A stretch of DNA of 11,419 nucleotides from contig JAEZIU010000021.1 of NCBI GenBank assembly GCA_023436485.1, positions 1-11,419 on the forward strand, given 5' to 3'. This DNA is from Bacillota bacterium. Lineage in GTDB: Bacteria > Bacillota > Clostridia > Acetivibrionales > DSM-1351. Below are positions 1 through 7,227 of this stretch, piece after piece. How positions within the stretch are numbered: the first letter of the stretch is position 1; every line of letters begins with the position of its first letter. The position numbers were made by a program, and so were the translations under genes. The notes under the pieces are model-generated. The model made no database searches and was not told where the DNA came from. It was given only the letters and a program-made list of their open reading frames with translations.

Positions 1-3
1 TTC

Positions 4-32
4 ATTATATTTCAATTATGTATAAAAATCAA
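4..32 (-). promoter_or_regulatory. Sigma-A promoter reading leftward out of the window
   Basis: On the minus strand there is a -35 element TTGATT (27-32) and a perfect -10 element TATAAT (4-9) separated by exactly 17 bases. This is a close match to the housekeeping sigma-A consensus. Transcription would start at about the window edge, so the gene it serves lies outside and cannot be named. The 13-bp inverted repeat at 35-73 lies immediately upstream of the -35 element and may be its operator. Confidence 0.65.
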
Positions 33-34
33 AC

Positions 35-73
35 GTATATGAGAATGTTTGGATAATAATCATTCTCATATAC
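35..73. promoter_or_regulatory. 13-bp perfect inverted repeat with a Fur-box-like core
   Basis: GTATATGAGAATG (35-47) is repeated perfectly inverted at 61-73, with 13 bases between. On the minus strand, 54-68 reads TGAGAATGATTATTA, which matches the Bacillus Fur box TGATAATNATTATCA at 12 of 14 defined positions. The site abuts the -35 element of the leftward promoter, which suits an operator for a Fur-family repressor (Fur, Zur or PerR). It could also work as a weak terminator for the asp23-family gene, because the minus strand continues with a T-rich but interrupted stretch. The repeat is certain; its role is inferred. Confidence 0.5.
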
Positions 74-111
74 TTTATTTAATTATTTCCAATAACACCG
101 ATATTGATACC

Positions 112-495
112 CTACTTAGTTTCAGAATCCTTTTTTGTCTCCTTCTCAAAGTTAACTCCCTGAATGTGAATGTTAACCTCAACAACATTGAGTCCTGTCA
201 TTTCCTGTACTGTGCTTTTCACCTTGTCCTGTATGTCCCATGCTACTTCAGGTATTCTTGCACCGTATTCTACAATTATATATAAATCTATAGCTGCCTC
301 TTTTTCCCCAACCTCAACTTTTACACCTTTTGAAAGGTTCTTTCTTCCGAGAATCTCGGCAATGCCTCCTGCTATACCACCACTCATTCCCGCTACCCCG
401 GGAACATCAGTAGCAGCAATTCCGGCAATAATGGCAACAACTTCTTCAGATATTTTTACAGAACCATAATCATCAATTATATTATTTTCTTCCAC
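112..495 (-). CDS. Asp23/Gls24 family envelope stress protein
   Basis: This 127-residue protein matches the Asp23/Gls24 (YloU/YqhY) family over its whole length. It opens with a short acidic tail, then has the typical 'GSVKISEEVVAIIAGIAA' start of the domain (about residues 11-28), a Gly-rich turn, and the conserved late segment with 'VEYGARIPEVAWDIQDKV'. Family members are cytoplasmic or membrane-associated proteins linked to cell-envelope homeostasis, and in Firmicutes they often lie near accBC, nusB or the spoIIIA operon. The start is GTG (493-495), six bases after a strong GGAGG (502-506). It has its own sigma-A promoter at 558-586 and is cut off from spoIIIAH by a terminator, so it is probably expressed during growth and not tied to sporulation. 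The precise paralogue (YloU or YqhY type) cannot be fixed from sequence alone. Confidence 0.93.
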   Translation of the reverse strand: MEENNIIDDYGSVKISEEVVAIIAGIAATDVPGVAGMSGGIAGGIAEILGRKNLSKGVKVEVGEKEAAIDLYIIVEYGARIPEVAWDIQDKVKSTVQEMTGLNVVEVNIHIQGVNFEKETKKDSETK

Positions 496-557
496 AATAT
501 ACCTCCATTATATCAGTCAGGCAATATTACCATTTTTTCTGGATAACAGCTTGTAAA

Positions 558-586
558 ATTATATCACTTCAATACTTAATTATCAA
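558..586 (-). promoter_or_regulatory. Sigma-A promoter of the asp23-family gene
   Basis: The minus strand has TTGATA (581-586), a 17-base spacer and TATAAT (558-563), which is a near-perfect sigma-A promoter. It lies between the spoIIIA terminator and the GTG start at 495, leaving a leader of roughly 55 bases. This supports independent vegetative expression of the downstream gene. Confidence 0.8.
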
Positions 587-660
587 TCTATACTAGTATT
601 TAATATAACGGCTATTTCTAATCATTTGGAATAATGTAGCTGCTTGTCCCTACAATTTAT

Positions 661-694
661 AAAAAACAAAAAGGCTATCTTTTTCAAGATAACC
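661..694 (-). terminator. Intrinsic terminator after spoIIIAH
   Basis: On the minus strand a nine-base-pair stem (686-694 with 673-681, one G-T pair) closes a GAAA tetraloop. It is followed directly by TTTTTGTTTTTT (661-672). It lies 35 bases past the spoIIIAH stop and ends the spoIIIA transcript before the asp23-family gene. Confidence 0.88.
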
Positions 695-729
695 CATGTT
701 TTAGCTGATTTATTTTAAAAATACAAGAA

Positions 730-1311
730 TCAGAACATATTCTTGATTATAATTTTATCAAAAGGAACATTTCCCTGTCTTGCTACAATGTCAGCTATTT
801 TAGCCCAGTCAGCCTTGGATATTGCGGGAGCTTTTACAACAATATCTATACTCCCATCATCAGAAAACAATGCTACTGCATCATTAAAACCCTTTTCTTT
901 GATAAGTGTTTCGATGTTGGCTTCCTTTTGAGACGTTTCAACTATTTTCATCATTTTTTCATATGCCTTGGATTTTACATCTTTGCCGGCCATATTATCT
1001 TCATAAAGACCTTTCATGGTTTCAATGTCTTTGTCTCTAGTGACATCCCTATCCATTTTTGCCTGGGCAAAAAAGTTGTTTGCTTTCTTTGATGCGGTTG
1101 CTGTTTTCTCTTCATCCCCGGCAGCTGCAGTGTCAATATTCCCCTTATCAGATGCATCCTGATTATCTACGTATACTGCATCGCCAATTTGAGCGGAGTC
1201 TTCTTCGCTGTATTGTGAGCTTTGGTTGTAGTTGTACTGAAGATAGCCTGCGACTAACAGCATAAGTACAAGGGAAAGTACAATTATTTGTTTTCTTTTT
1301 AAAAAATTCAT
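730..1311 (-). CDS. spoIIIAH: Stage III sporulation protein AH (SpoIIIAH)
   Basis: SpoIIIAH is the mother-cell outer-membrane partner of forespore SpoIIQ. In B. subtilis the two extracellular domains form interlocking rings that create the channel between the two cells. This 193-residue protein has a positive N-terminus and one transmembrane helix at about residues 8-27. A polar, low-complexity linker (about 28-80) follows, and then an alpha/beta domain like the ring-building motif of YscJ/FliF (about 85-193). The start ATG sits eight bases after GGAGGG. It is the last gene of the operon, separated from spoIIIAG by an unusually long 126-base gap and followed by a terminator. The position, topology and length (B. 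subtilis protein is a little longer) make the call secure. Its SpoIIQ partner is not in this window. Confidence 0.95.
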   Translation of the reverse strand: MNFLKRKQIIVLSLVLMLLVAGYLQYNYNQSSQYSEEDSAQIGDAVYVDNQDASDKGNIDTAAAGDEEKTATASKKANNFFAQAKMDRDVTRDKDIETMKGLYEDNMAGKDVKSKAYEKMMKIVETSQKEANIETLIKEKGFNDAVALFSDDGSIDIVVKAPAISKADWAKIADIVARQGNVPFDKIIIKNMF

Positions 1312-1437
1312 TACATAGACCCTCCTAACAATCTTTTAGTTTATTGTTTCTCCTTGGCTTTTCACCTAAAGGATTTTTGCTCGTCTCACACATTATGTAT
1401 ATTCATGTATATTAAAGTTTATTTCTATTTTTTAAAA
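1312..1437 (-). other. 126-base spoIIIAG-spoIIIAH intergenic leader with small hairpins
   Basis: This is the longest spacer inside the operon. On the minus strand it can fold a compact bulged hairpin, TCCTT (from 1369-1373) pairing with AAGGA (from 1351-1355) around an inner GGU/GCC helix. A second six-base-pair hairpin, AACAAT with ATTGTT (1343-1348 and 1327-1332), stands just before the spoIIIAH ribosome binding site. No T-run follows either, so they are not terminators. A processing or translation-tuning role is possible but unproven. I recognise no known riboswitch and no confident promoter here. Confidence 0.3.
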
Positions 1438-2058
1438 TTAGTTTTTATTTCTCTCAAACACCTGTATCTTGTGGGAAGCGACTTCAAAAAGTGCTTCCGT
1501 TGCCTTTGCCAGACTACTTCTGACTTCTGCATCCCCGGCTCCGTCTGCAACTATGACAACACCCTTTACTTTCGGAAGCAGTTCCTTTGTTATGTATGGT
1601 TTTTTTACTCCGTCACTTTCTTCAAAAATAATGCTGTTTTCCCTGTCTGCCTGTTTAACCGACCTCGTACCTCCTTCCTTGTCTTTCTCCTGTGTGTCGC
1701 TTGTACTGTTTTTCGTGTTATAAGCCGGCACGGATTCATTACCGGAATAAAAAGTCACCATAACACTCACCCTGCCTGCTCCTTTTATTTGGGACAGTAT
1801 AGATTGCAAACTTTTTTCCATTTTATCCTTTGTTTCACCTTCCTTCTGGCTTAATGTTTCCACAGCCTCTGTCCCGTTTTTAGGCTGGGGGATAACCTTC
1901 TCGTTTTTCTTTGATGTGCCTTGAAAAAATACGCTGCCTGCAATGAGTAAAATTATTCCTATTATTGCAACTATTACGGTATTCTGAATTATCTTTTTAC
2001 TCCCGTCAGCAGTTATTCTTTTTTTCAAATCCGTTATAAGCTTACTAAATTTATACAT
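1438..2058 (-). CDS. spoIIIAG: Stage III sporulation protein AG (SpoIIIAG)
   Basis: SpoIIIAG is a mother-cell membrane protein of the feeding-tube channel. In B. subtilis its extracellular domain forms a large ring of the type seen in secretion systems. The protein has 206 residues: a basic cytoplasmic N-terminus, one transmembrane helix at about 28-46, a charged linker, and a C-terminal ring-building domain with the family's 'QIKGAGRVSVMVTF' strand-turn region and the conserved 'PKVKGVVIVADGAGD' stretch. The central loop rich in Ser, Lys and Glu is typical of the inserted region in this family. The start ATG lies seven bases after GGAGGG. It follows spoIIIAF by 55 bases. Confidence 0.96.
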   Translation of the reverse strand: MYKFSKLITDLKKRITADGSKKIIQNTVIVAIIGIILLIAGSVFFQGTSKKNEKVIPQPKNGTEAVETLSQKEGETKDKMEKSLQSILSQIKGAGRVSVMVTFYSGNESVPAYNTKNSTSDTQEKDKEGGTRSVKQADRENSIIFEESDGVKKPYITKELLPKVKGVVIVADGAGDAEVRSSLAKATEALFEVASHKIQVFERNKN

Positions 2059-2113
2059 TTATATTCCCTCCTGCACCATTTATTCCGAAAATTTATGGGT
2101 TATCCAAAATAAA

Positions 2114-2755
2114 TTAATTTACTGTAACTATAATACTGTCTTTTTGTATTTCGAAGGATTTATTTATGGTCTGCTTTACTTTCTCAGTTATTTTTTTACT
2201 TTCATCATCTGCAGGTGCCTCTACTGCTTTGTTGTTTTTTCCCTTTACAAAAGGTAATGAAATATCAATCTTTTTAACAGGTATTACCGAATTTATTTTT
2301 ACACTGTCCGACTGTTTTTTCCCACGTTTTATCTGCAGATTTACTTTGGTTATTTCACCAAATTTATTTGAAGAGTAGTCCTCGTTGATTTCAATATCAG
2401 CTTTTGCTTGAGAAACTCCTTCGACTTTTTGTGCCTGTTGCTGTATACTTTTAATCACTTTTTCCTTGTAAACCTGGGACACCTGTTTCATCTGTGTGTC
2501 CTTTAAGAGTTTGCTGCTGGCTTCCAATTCATTTTTGTCAATATACATACTATCCGAGATCACATTTTGTCCCAGATCAAAATTCTTATTTTTAAGAGCT
2601 AAAAACGGGTTTATTACAGCAATAAGTAATATGAACCCTGCTATAAGACTTATTATTTTTTTTATTTTCCCTGAAGGCATTATTATTTCAAATAAAACAA
2701 GTATGATTGTAATTGTTACAATGTTTATAATCCAGCTTCTTAAAAATTCAAGCAT
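2114..2755 (-). CDS. spoIIIAF: Stage III sporulation protein AF (SpoIIIAF)
   Basis: SpoIIIAF is a membrane protein of the SpoIIIA complex. It carries a soluble domain related to the ring-building fold. The 213-residue product has two N-terminal transmembrane helices (about 8-25 and 33-52) split by a short polar turn. The 'LIAGFILLIAVINPFL' segment of the second helix is characteristic of the family. A long, mostly hydrophilic, Lys/Ser-rich domain completes the protein and ends in a beta strand, 'DSIIVTVN'. The start is preceded by GGGGAGGG at seven bases, and the gap from the spoIIIAE stop is only 15 bases, so the two are probably translated together. Confidence 0.95.
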   Translation of the reverse strand: MLEFLRSWIINIVTITIILVLFEIIMPSGKIKKIISLIAGFILLIAVINPFLALKNKNFDLGQNVISDSMYIDKNELEASSKLLKDTQMKQVSQVYKEKVIKSIQQQAQKVEGVSQAKADIEINEDYSSNKFGEITKVNLQIKRGKKQSDSVKINSVIPVKKIDISLPFVKGKNNKAVEAPADDESKKITEKVKQTINKSFEIQKDSIIVTVN

Positions 2756-2770
2756 TTGAATGCCCTCCCC

Positions 2771-3967
2771 CTACCTTATTGCCGCCGACATGTTTGTTGT
2801 ACTTATTACAATTGTTATAGCTATTAGAAACATTACTGCTACAGCAGCTGTTACTCCTAAAATATAGGTTAATGAACTTGACATGTCATTAAGGCAATTT
2901 GTGATTTTCTTATCAGATATAGGCTCTACAAATGCACAGGCCAGCTTGTACAACACAACCATGGCAAGTATCTTCAAAAGCGGTGCAAGACATATTAATA
3001 GGATTCCTATCATTGCAACGAGTCCTGATGCATTTTTAATTACCAGCGTACAGCCTACAACCGTGTCAGCTGCATCTGCCAGATACTTTCCGACTACAGG
3101 GATAAAGGTGCCCAGTGCAAACTTTGCTGTTTTACTTGTTACACCGTCTACGACTGCCCCCATTGACCCCTGTATTGATACGATTGCTATAAATATTGTA
3201 AGGATAAGCCCCAATCCCCAGGTACAGATTTGTTTCATAAAGCCTGCAAGCTTGGTTAATTGAATCTTATCGGAAATATTATTTACAATGTTAAGTATGG
3301 TCATAAGAAAAATTAAAGGGATGAAAAAATTCTTAATTGCTGTAGCCCCTATTTCAATCAGCAATACCAGTACAGGTTGGAAAACACCTGCTGAAGATAT
3401 ACTCCCTGATGTTGCAAGGAGTGTAATTAGCAGTGGTATAATTGAATGCATAAATGCCACCATATTATCAATTATATCCATACACATTTTCATAGCCGTA
3501 CTAAAGCTTACCATCAATACTGAAACCAACACTATGTAGCACACGAAAAAAGCCATTTCACCCACACTTTCACTAAGAAATGAATTTTGTAGGTTTTTCA
3601 GTATTGCACAAATGATGCAAAGAATTATTATTTTTATTAATATGTCTGCATTTAAAAAGACTTCTTTAAGAAGGTATCTGATTATTCTGTTAATAACTCC
3701 CTTGAAGCTAAAATTCAGATCTCCTTTTGCTGCCTGGGATACAATTTTCCCGGGGTCGAAGTCCGGAAAGAGTTCTTGTGAATCTTCCCCATAATACTTC
3801 CTTACATTGTCGCTAATACTTGAGTTATCCTTGAGCTGATCGTTTAGAATTTTTTCATTTTCAGTACTGCTTTCAGTATTTTGCTGTAATGTCTCTGCAT
3901 GTATGTAAAATGGGGAGAAAACAGTTATAAGCAGTAAAACTGCAAATACAAGTTTTTTAAATTTCAT
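2771..3967 (-). CDS. spoIIIAE: Stage III sporulation protein AE (SpoIIIAE)
   Basis: SpoIIIAE is the large polytopic component of the SpoIIIA channel complex in the mother-cell membrane. It is proposed to act like the export-gate part of secretion machines. The 398 residues match the usual family length. A clear signal peptide (about 1-24, ending near 'IHAETLQ') precedes an extracellular polar segment. From about residue 95 there follow around seven or eight hydrophobic helices, including the conserved 'PLLITLLATSG' and 'GTFIPVVGKYLADA' regions. GGAGG lies ten bases before the ATG. The 58-base gap from spoIIIAD holds a short GGCT/AGCC hairpin and a CGTTAACG palindrome, with no terminator or promoter that I can support. 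Confidence 0.97.
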   Translation of the reverse strand: MKFKKLVFAVLLLITVFSPFYIHAETLQQNTESSTENEKILNDQLKDNSSISDNVRKYYGEDSQELFPDFDPGKIVSQAAKGDLNFSFKGVINRIIRYLLKEVFLNADILIKIIILCIICAILKNLQNSFLSESVGEMAFFVCYIVLVSVLMVSFSTAMKMCMDIIDNMVAFMHSIIPLLITLLATSGSISSAGVFQPVLVLLIEIGATAIKNFFIPLIFLMTILNIVNNISDKIQLTKLAGFMKQICTWGLGLILTIFIAIVSIQGSMGAVVDGVTSKTAKFALGTFIPVVGKYLADAADTVVGCTLVIKNASGLVAMIGILLICLAPLLKILAMVVLYKLACAFVEPISDKKITNCLNDMSSSLTYILGVTAAVAVMFLIAITIVISTTNMSAAIR

Positions 3968-4025
3968 TTGTAAAATACCTCCGAGGCTAAAAACAGCCGT
4001 TAACGTGATGTATGTCGGATACCTG

Positions 4026-4412
4026 CTATGGCATCAGTTTTACTACCAGGTCCAGGAGTGATGTTATTATTGGTACTGCCAGAACAACTATGGTAACTTT
4101 ACCGGCAAGTTCTATTTTGGATGCAATTGACGATTCTCCCGCATCTTTGCAAACCTCTGCACCAAACTCTGCTATGTATGCGATTCCGACTATTTTAAGC
4201 AAGATAGCAATATATGTCGAGTCTATGTCAGCCTTCTGACTAAAGGTTTTTATAAAATCTATGACAGCGGATAGCTTTACTGCTACAAGCATAAATATGA
4301 GAATCCCGGTAATAATACTTACCTGCAAAGCAAGCTCGGGTTTCTGTACCTTTATGACAGATGAAAGTGCTACCGCAACTATACCAATACAAACAATCTG
4401 AAGTATGTCCAT
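4026..4412 (-). CDS. spoIIIAD: Stage III sporulation protein AD (SpoIIIAD)
   Basis: SpoIIIAD is a small integral membrane protein of the mother-cell SpoIIIA complex. Its 128 residues are nearly all hydrophobic and give about four transmembrane segments (roughly 3-20, 28-50, 66-85 and 100-125). The middle contains the family hallmark 'LLKIVGIAYIAEFGAEVCKDAGE', and the third helix holds small residues suited to tight helix packing. The ribosome binding site is GAGGG ten bases ahead of the ATG. Another ATG closer to it is out of frame, so this start is preferred. It lies 33 bases after spoIIIAC, its smaller relative. Confidence 0.96.
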   Translation of the reverse strand: MDILQIVCIGIVAVALSSVIKVQKPELALQVSIITGILIFMLVAVKLSAVIDFIKTFSQKADIDSTYIAILLKIVGIAYIAEFGAEVCKDAGESSIASKIELAGKVTIVVLAVPIITSLLDLVVKLMP

Positions 4413-4445
4413 ATCATATGTACCCTCGTATCCATAATGCTTTTG

Positions 4446-4640
4446 TTAAAATTGGAACATGGTTTTGACTGCTTCAAAAAGACCTGCAATCTGTTTTGAT
4501 ACCATTAAGAGAACAACTACTATTCCTGCAAGAGTGGTCATCATAGCCTGTTCTTCCCTTCCACACCTGGTTAAAACTTGGTTTAATACCGAAACTAAAA
4601 TGCCTATCGCTGCAATTTTAAATATGAGATCCACTTCCAT
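4446..4640 (-). CDS. spoIIIAC: Stage III sporulation protein AC (SpoIIIAC)
   Basis: This 64-residue protein has two transmembrane helices (about 5-22 and 34-55) joined by a short polar hairpin containing 'RCGREEQA', a pattern typical of SpoIIIAC. It is a member of the mother-cell SpoIIIA complex, and the length equals the usual family size (about 66-68 residues). AAAGGAG stands nine bases before the ATG, and the spoIIIAB stop is 20 bases upstream. Small size, topology and operon position leave little doubt. Confidence 0.95.
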   Translation of the reverse strand: MEVDLIFKIAAIGILVSVLNQVLTRCGREEQAMMTTLAGIVVVLLMVSKQIAGLFEAVKTMFQF

Positions 4641-4660
4641 ATAATTTCACTCCTTTGTAC

Positions 4661-5179
4661 CTAAAATAATACGACTACTATTGCCAATCCACTTAATACA
4701 CCAAGGCTTTTGTACATTTTTTCATTTTTTTGTCTCATCTGCTCTGCTTTCATTTCCTGAAGTTTCAGTTGAGATGAGACAAGATGTATATTGTTGATTT
4801 GTCCTTCCAGATCTGAGCTGCCAAGCATTTTACCAAAGGTAATCAAAATAGCCTTATCTTCCTTATTTAAACCAAGCTTTGAGTGGGTATTCTCCACTGC
4901 CTTTTCCCATGCCGCATCTGCTGTTATCCCAGGCAAGGAAAGGTTTTCAGCCGCTTCCTTGAAGATAAGAGAAGCATCAGTTTTGGAGCTTGTATATATT
5001 CTTTCAAAGGACTGTGCCAACAAATTTGACAAATAGCTTATTTCATTCTCCAGCATTTGCAAAAGTACTTGAAGTTCTCTTAACACTTTCGGTCTTTTGG
5101 AACAGTCTGCTGCCATAGCAAAACCGATAAGGCTTGTGGCACATATAAGGAGTACTGAACCGATAATTTTTATAATCAT
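4661..5179 (-). CDS. spoIIIAB: Stage III sporulation protein AB (SpoIIIAB)
   Basis: SpoIIIAB resembles GspF-type platform proteins of type II secretion and type IV pilus systems and is thought to interact with the SpoIIIAA ATPase. The 172 residues begin with a hydrophobic helix (about 3-21). They continue as a long helical cytoplasmic domain with the conserved 'LQVLLQMLENEISYL' segment. A heptad-like helix near 'LKLQEMKAEQMRQKNEKMYKS' follows, and the protein closes with a second hydrophobic helix (about 158-172). The start has AAGGGAG seven bases upstream and lies 13 bases after the spoIIIAA stop. The length matches B. subtilis SpoIIIAB closely. Confidence 0.96.
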   Translation of the reverse strand: MIIKIIGSVLLICATSLIGFAMAADCSKRPKVLRELQVLLQMLENEISYLSNLLAQSFERIYTSSKTDASLIFKEAAENLSLPGITADAAWEKAVENTHSKLGLNKEDKAILITFGKMLGSSDLEGQINNIHLVSSQLKLQEMKAEQMRQKNEKMYKSLGVLSGLAIVVVLF

Positions 5180-5192
5180 TTCATTGCTCCCT

Positions 5193-6188
5193 TCATGGCG
5201 ATAAGCGGTAAATAGGTGTCATATTGGCATCTACAACCTCTTCCAGCGTACCGGGCCCATTTCTGGAACTAAGTACTATGTACCTCTCGAATGCAGCTGA
5301 TTTAATCAATGAAAGCAGTTCGTCCCTCATTTTAAGCTCTGTTATGTTATAACCGTGTGCTGATGCTATTATTTTGATACCGGAGTTCAGCACCTTTAGT
5401 ATGGCATCTTTGTCACCATGAGTTCCTATTTCGTCTGTTATTATTATTCCTGGCGACATGCTCCTTAGAAGCATTTCCATCCCCAAAGCTTTAGGACAAC
5501 CATCCATTACATCCGTTCTATACCCTACATCACTCTGAGGAACGCCCTTGCAACATGCAGCAATTTCAGATCTTTCATCAACTATTCCAACCTTCATACC
5601 GTTAAATCCATATTCTGCCTCTCCGCTGCTTAATATTCTGGCTAAGTCTCTGAGTATAGTAGTTTTTCCACATTGGGGTGGCCCGACGATAAGCGTATTA
5701 TATATATCTGAGTTGTTTTTGATTACGTAGTTTATTATATTATTTGCACATCCCTTTACCTCTTTTGCTATACGTATGTTTATTCCGTTAAAATCCTTTA
5801 TATTTCGTATTTTCCCCTCCTGAAGTACAACCTTGCCGCTGAGGCCTATTCTGTGTCCTCCCCGTAAAGTCAGATAACCCGACCTTATTTCATCCTGATA
5901 TGCATAAATGGAATTTTCACTCATAAGTTCCAGCGTTTTGACTATCTCCTTTTGGTCTACAAAATATGCCTCGCTTATTGACCGAGTCAGTTTTCCATTT
6001 TGAGCTACAAACCAATCTTTATTTTTATAGAAAACCATCAAGGGCTTCCCTGCCCGCAACCTTATTTCTTCCAGATTGTTCAGTTCATTAACGTTTATGT
6101 TTTGAATTACAGCCCTGATGCCGGGAATGAGAAAAGGCAGTATTTCGCCTTCAATAGATTTTGTTTCTGAAAAATGTACGGTAGTCAT
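5193..6188 (-). CDS. spoIIIAA: Stage III sporulation protein AA, mother-cell ATPase
   Basis: SpoIIIAA is the P-loop ATPase of the SpoIIIA complex, related to type II/IV secretion and R3H-associated ATPases. It acts at the mother-cell face of the channel. The 331 residues include an N-terminal region with 'LEEIRLRAGKPL' (39-50) and a middle domain with 'RGGHRIGLSGKV' (109-120). They also carry Walker A 'GPPQCGKT' (169-176), the conserved 'VDERSEI' (203-209) and Walker B 'IIITDEIG' (248-255), whose E253 is the likely catalytic acid. The start ATG is preceded by AAGGAG at 11 bases, slightly far. The leader carries three copies of the motif TTAACAC (direct or inverted) that could form alternative hairpins. 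It is the first gene of the operon. A sigma-E promoter is expected from B. subtilis, but I could not identify a convincing one. Confidence 0.97.
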   Translation of the reverse strand: MTTVHFSETKSIEGEILPFLIPGIRAVIQNINVNELNNLEEIRLRAGKPLMVFYKNKDWFVAQNGKLTRSISEAYFVDQKEIVKTLELMSENSIYAYQDEIRSGYLTLRGGHRIGLSGKVVLQEGKIRNIKDFNGINIRIAKEVKGCANNIINYVIKNNSDIYNTLIVGPPQCGKTTILRDLARILSSGEAEYGFNGMKVGIVDERSEIAACCKGVPQSDVGYRTDVMDGCPKALGMEMLLRSMSPGIIITDEIGTHGDKDAILKVLNSGIKIIASAHGYNITELKMRDELLSLIKSAAFERYIVLSSRNGPGTLEEVVDANMTPIYRLSP

Positions 6189-6324
6189 GTGTTAATCATC
6201 TCCTTGCTTTTCTTTAGTTAACACGCCCTCGTGTTAAGTTACTGTCTGAATGTCATATAAGAAATTGATTTATTTATATATATTAGGCTTTGTCCAACTT
6301 TATGACTAAAAATAAAAACAGATA
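6189..6324 (-). promoter_or_regulatory. spoIIIAA leader with inverted repeats around the ribosome binding site
   Basis: A 20-base perfect inverted repeat with a 4-base centre (TTAACACG, CCCT, CGTGTTAA) occupies 6218-6237. A third copy of the half site, GTGTTAA, is at 6189-6195, directly before the start codon. In the mRNA, the 6218-6224 segment can pair either with 6231-6237 or with 6189-6195. The second fold places the AAGGAG (6200-6205) in a 22-base loop beside the AUG. A promoter must lie between here and the terminator at 6325, since that terminator cuts off upstream transcription, but no clear sigma-E or sigma-A hexamers were found. Confidence 0.45.
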
Positions 6325-6366
6325 AAAACACCCGATAGAACTTTTGTTAGCTCTATCGGGTGTTTT
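6311..6366 (-). terminator. Strong terminator after the ABC permease (possibly bidirectional)
   Basis: A 15-base-pair perfect stem joins 6325-6339 and 6352-6366 around a 12-base loop. On the minus strand it is followed by a T-rich tract (6311-6328 read in reverse). It lies 30 bases after the permease stop. The plus strand also has a short T-run after the stem, so it may work both ways, although no plus-strand gene precedes it. It isolates spoIIIAA from the transporter unit. Confidence 0.92.
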
Positions 6367-6396
6367 AAAAATATGATTAGAAATTTTAAGTTACTT

Positions 6397-7227
6397 TTAC
6401 CTCAAGGAAACTTTTTTATTCATTATTCTGCCGGTCAAATAGAAGAGAACAAAAACCATTATTATATCAAATGTATATCCTCCCAGACCAATAACCATAT
6501 TTGAAGGATTCGGGTTAGGGTTGTTTAGGTTTTCCATTAAATATCCAACCATATTTTGTGCAGTTAAAGAAATATCAAAACTACCTGTGAGACTTACGGA
6601 AAGTGAAAAAGGAATTATTATAGTAAGTATAGTCTCTACTATCTTTAGTACTACATTTGTAGCAAGAAACAGTAAAATTGATGCTCCTGCCTGACCTATG
6701 TTATGAAATGCCGGACGATTTGCCATGGTTATTGAAAAGTAAACCTGGCTCATCAAATACAGTATTGATAAACAGACCATAGGTATAATTGCATATATAT
6801 AATTTCCCATACCAGATCTTTCTATTTGATCCAGAACTGATGACCACACTGCTCCGTCTACTCCCAGTCCATTCAATGCAACAAAGAACGCTCCCAGACA
6901 AACCAAAACGCTCAGTATCGCCCACATAAACGATACAATTGACTTTGAAACAAGATGAAGGTGCGGTTTTAAAGGTAAAGTAAAGCTCAAGTATCCTTCG
7001 TTTGAATATAGGTTTTTATAATATCTCATGCATATAACTACCAAAGTTACAACAAATACTGCAATTCCAACCAATAACAGCAACACTGAAGATGTTACTT
7101 TAAACCACCCCAACTCCAGTTTTCCTGCTAGTAAAGACAAGCATGCCAAAACTGCTGTTATTGCATAAAAGAAAGGTATTATTCTTAATGTGTCTTTGAC
7201 CTCATATTTTAATAATTTTCCTAACAT
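6397..7227 (-). CDS. ABC transporter permease, ABC-2 type
   Basis: This 276-residue integral membrane protein has about six hydrophobic helices (near 16-34, 45-67, 95-119, 142-165, 178-208 and 250-268). A segment 'YYKNLYSNEGYLSFTLPLKP' (69-88) follows helix 2; I recall it as typical of permeases paired with GntR-linked ABC ATPases in clostridia. It should form an exporter or sensor complex with the ATPase encoded just upstream. The two genes overlap by seven bases, which implies translational coupling. The substrate is not evident. Related YtrA-controlled systems of B. subtilis respond to cell-wall antibiotics, so a role in envelope stress or peptide resistance is a reasonable inference only. 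The strong terminator follows it. Confidence 0.88.
   Translation of the reverse strand: MLGKLLKYEVKDTLRIIPFFYAITAVLACLSLLAGKLELGWFKVTSSVLLLLVGIAVFVVTLVVICMRYYKNLYSNEGYLSFTLPLKPHLHLVSKSIVSFMWAILSVLVCLGAFFVALNGLGVDGAVWSSVLDQIERSGMGNYIYAIIPMVCLSILYLMSQVYFSITMANRPAFHNIGQAGASILLFLATNVVLKIVETILTIIIPFSLSVSLTGSFDISLTAQNMVGYLMENLNNPNPNPSNMVIGLGGYTFDIIMVFVLFYLTGRIMNKKVSLR

Noticed and set aside
1312..1437. Riboswitch between spoIIIAG and spoIIIAH
   Set aside because: I compared the folds with c-di-GMP, SAM and cobalamin type cores from memory and found no convincing conserved core.
1354..1854. 166-codon plus-strand open frame opposite spoIIIAG
   Set aside because: It has no ribosome binding site, its product is a Phe/Cys-rich composition typical of an antisense shadow, and spoIIIAG on the other strand is clearly real.
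6192..6224. Ten-codon upstream frame starting with GTG in the spoIIIAA leader
   Set aside because: The GAGGG in front of it is only one base away from the GTG, too close for initiation. The frame is more simply explained by the inverted repeat.
6238..6324. Sigma-E promoter for spoIIIAA
   Set aside because: Expected from B. subtilis, but none of the candidates combined acceptable -35 and -10 elements at the right spacing, so no exact site is claimed.
6701..6925. 74-codon minus-strand frame inside the permease gene
   Set aside because: It is out of frame with the permease and has no similarity or ribosome binding site that I can see; the permease frame shows clear membrane helices.
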